Shown: positions 5,440 through 7,055 of the stretch, one piece after another | How positions within the stretch are numbered: the first letter of the stretch is position 1 | Layout of the letters: every line of letters starts with the position of its first letter | NCBI GenBank assembly: GCA_900556195.1 | Contig: USOJ01000049.1 | Coordinates: 1-7,055, forward strand | Direction: 5' to 3' | Source of the DNA: an uncultured Eubacteriales bacterium | GTDB taxonomy: Bacteria; Bacillota; Clostridia; Christensenellales; Borkfalkiaceae | Length of the DNA: 7,055 bases | The notes under the pieces: model-generated | What the model was told of the DNA's origin: nothing | Seen by the model: the letters and a program-made list of their open reading frames with translations, nothing else | The model's database searches: none | Program-made: the position numbers and the translations under genes

Positions 5440-7050
5440 TTATTTTTTAGTCGTTTTATCGCCGATATAATACTTTCCCGTTCCGTATAAAGCGTATTTA
5501 ATCATGAAGTATATAGGCACGTTAAGCGCGAATATAAACGGTATCAAAACGAATGAGGTTACTTCTTTTATATCGCCGAAATCAACCGACGCAAACAACG
5601 CTACGCAAAGAATAATAATCGTAAGTTGGAAGGTTATTATCAAAGCGATTTCGATTACGTCCTTAAACGAGGCGAGTTCTTTTGCCGTTTTCGTCTTGTT
5701 TATATTATATATTACGAAACAAACGACGGGGAAGACGGCAGTCGCAAAGACCAGAATAAGTTTTGCGGTAGATGACCAATTTACTATTCTTGATAAGGTT
5801 AAATTCATAATCAGCATTTCTACGAATAAAACCAGATACCATATTAAGGAAGAATGAAAATTAAGTTTGTTGACCAAAACTTTGTCGCCGTTATATTTGT
5901 TGGTGTTATACGAAGCCTTAATCTTGAAACCTTCGCGTTTCGCCATATTGTATAAATCGGAAAAATCGGTAGATCCTTCGCTTTCGTAATAAGTCGGTCG
6001 TCTTCTATCGTTTTCTTTGTTCGCTATTTCGGTGAATTCGTTGTCGGAGGCATATCTGTCTTTGACGGAAACGGTTTTTTCGTAATATTCGTCGATTTCC
6101 GAACGGGCAGGCGAGTAATTTTCGTCATAATAGGAGCGTTCGCTTTGCTCGTTTTGTCGTTCATCGACCCGATCAACCTCTGTCGTATCGTCCTGTTTTT
6201 CTTCTTTTTTGGGGAAAAGCGAAGAAAGTATCGATTTGTATTCTCTGCGGTTTGACGTCGTGCCGTCTTCCACCGCAAGTAAATCGTCTTCTTCATCCGA
6301 ATATTCTTCGTTTGTCGCGTTTTTTTCTTGCGCGGTATACTCAACGTTCGCAGTTTGTGTTTCGGTTGAGTTTTCGCTTATCGGAACGTTCGTTTCTTCT
6401 ACCGCTTCACAAGTAACGTTTTCAGTTTGTTCAAGATTTTCAATTGATTCATTTTCTTCGATATTATCGTCAAAAATGAAAGGTTTTTCGTCGTTCGAAT
6501 CGACGATTTCAACCTCGTCGACGACGTTTTTTTCAGGTTCGACTTCGGGAACGGTATCGTCGTGATTGACGGTTATTTCGACCGTCGGATTAAAGTCCGT
6601 TTCGTCTTCAACGTAAAGCGAACTATCGGTAATTTCGAACGGATAACTACGTCTTTCGTTGATTTTCGCGTTCGGAATCGCTTTATTTTCTTGCGAAATA
6701 TTTTCAGTTTCGGGAGTGTTTTGTTCGTTTGAGTTTTCGTTATCAGGCTTTTCGCTGCTCGATTTATCGTTTTCGAAGCCTAATTCGCCGAGAATATCGG
6801 ACAATTTCGCGTTGATATCCTGCAATAAATCGTCTTCCGATTGCGTTTCGGGTTCGCTATGAACCGTAACGTGAGTTTCGTATGCATCCTCGGGCAGATT
6901 TTCAATCGGTTTTTCGTCAATTTGAGCGTTCTCGACGGAATTTACAGAAGTTTCGTACGGATTTTCGGACGGAATCGGGAAGTCTTCGGCTCGCATTATA
7001 ACGTCGTTTTCCTGCTTTTCCTGAACGGTATCTACCAAAGTATCAATCAC
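5440..7050 (-). CDS. Acidic disordered protein with four C-terminal membrane helices, function unknown
   Basis: I do not recognise this 536-residue protein. Residues 1 to about 360 are strongly acidic (very rich in Glu and Asp, with Asn, Ser and Thr) and predicted disordered, apart from a short basic/hydrophobic island at 267-282 (NRREYKSILSSLFPKK). A soluble-looking stretch at about 361-398 (LYNMAKREGFKIKAS and the following Asn/Lys-rich part) precedes four hydrophobic helices at about 399-418, 428-449, 464-487 and 496-520, and a short charged C-terminus. There is no signal peptide, so the acidic part is probably cytosolic, with both ends inside. No enzyme motif is visible. The GTG at 7050 is a tentative start: the frame stays open to the window edge five bases on, no Shine-Dalgarno can be seen, and the gene may begin beyond the window. 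An internal ATG at codon 19 is another candidate. It converges on scpB and shares its terminator. Confidence 0.8.
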   Translation of the reverse strand: MIDTLVDTVQEKQENDVIMRAEDFPIPSENPYETSVNSVENAQIDEKPIENLPEDAYETHVTVHSEPETQSEDDLLQDINAKLSDILGELGFENDKSSSEKPDNENSNEQNTPETENISQENKAIPNAKINERRSYPFEITDSSLYVEDETDFNPTVEITVNHDDTVPEVEPEKNVVDEVEIVDSNDEKPFIFDDNIEENESIENLEQTENVTCEAVEETNVPISENSTETQTANVEYTAQEKNATNEEYSDEEDDLLAVEDGTTSNRREYKSILSSLFPKKEEKQDDTTEVDRVDERQNEQSERSYYDENYSPARSEIDEYYEKTVSVKDRYASDNEFTEIANKENDRRRPTYYESEGSTDFSDLYNMAKREGFKIKASYNTNKYNGDKVLVNKLNFHSSLIWYLVLFVEMLIMNLTLSRIVNWSSTAKLILVFATAVFPVVCFVIYNINKTKTAKELASFKDVIEIALIITFQLTIIILCVALFASVDFGDIKEVTSFVLIPFIFALNVPIYFMIKYALYGTGKYYIGDKTTKK

Positions 7051-7055
7051 TTCTT

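Noticed and set aside
6209..6565. 118-residue plus-strand Ser/Phe-rich reading frame inside the acidic protein gene
   Set aside because: It is the complement of Glu/Asp-rich codons (GAA read as TTC), which automatically yields long Ser/Phe frames. No independent signals support it.
5440..7050. Repeat array or mobile element in the low-complexity acidic region
   Set aside because: The repeated TTCG/CGAA words reflect Glu-rich codons; I see no regular repeat unit, no terminal inverted repeats and no transposase.

Overview
The window reads as ordinary chromosome of a Gram-positive, Clostridia-like bacterium. The evidence is a kleisin pair ScpA/ScpB next to a site-2 protease, a LexA whose candidate operator resembles the Firmicutes CGAAC-N4-GTTCG box, an S11 D-Ala-D-Ala carboxypeptidase with a Sec signal peptide, and AGGAG-type ribosome binding sites. 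G+C is roughly 40% by eye, with many CGAA/TTCG words. A finer placement (an uncultured gut Clostridia lineage) is a guess. I saw no RNA gene, CRISPR array, insertion sequence or prophage gene.

Layout: (1) 26-1186 (+), a secreted penicillin-binding-protein-type carboxypeptidase. (2) A hairpin at about 1200-1240 shared by convergent genes. (3) 2846-1238 (-), a two-gene SOS unit: lexA, then a DEDDh 3'-5' exonuclease with a probable C-terminal BRCT domain, separated by one base. (4) 2847-2964, a divergent control region with a candidate LexA box lying on the lexA -35 and a near-perfect sigma-A promoter facing right. (5) 2965-3147 (+), a 60-residue protein with eight cysteines. (6) 3197-5380 (+), an M50 site-2 protease, scpA and scpB, each overlapping the next by about 25 bases, so a translationally coupled operon for membrane proteolysis and chromosome condensation. 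(7) A strong symmetrical terminator at 5398-5425. (8) 7050-5440 (-), a large acidic, mostly disordered protein with four C-terminal membrane helices, possibly cut by the right edge of the window.

There is no gene-free stretch longer than 300 bases. I do not see a new multi-gene defence or mobile system. The most noteworthy points are: two neighbouring genes whose consensus promoters place the transcription start within about three bases of the ATG, with no usable Shine-Dalgarno (apparently leaderless mRNAs); complete absence of GGCC and AGCT (and CTAG) from 7 kb; a nuclease placed under LexA; and two unrecognised proteins (the eight-cysteine protein and the acidic membrane protein).
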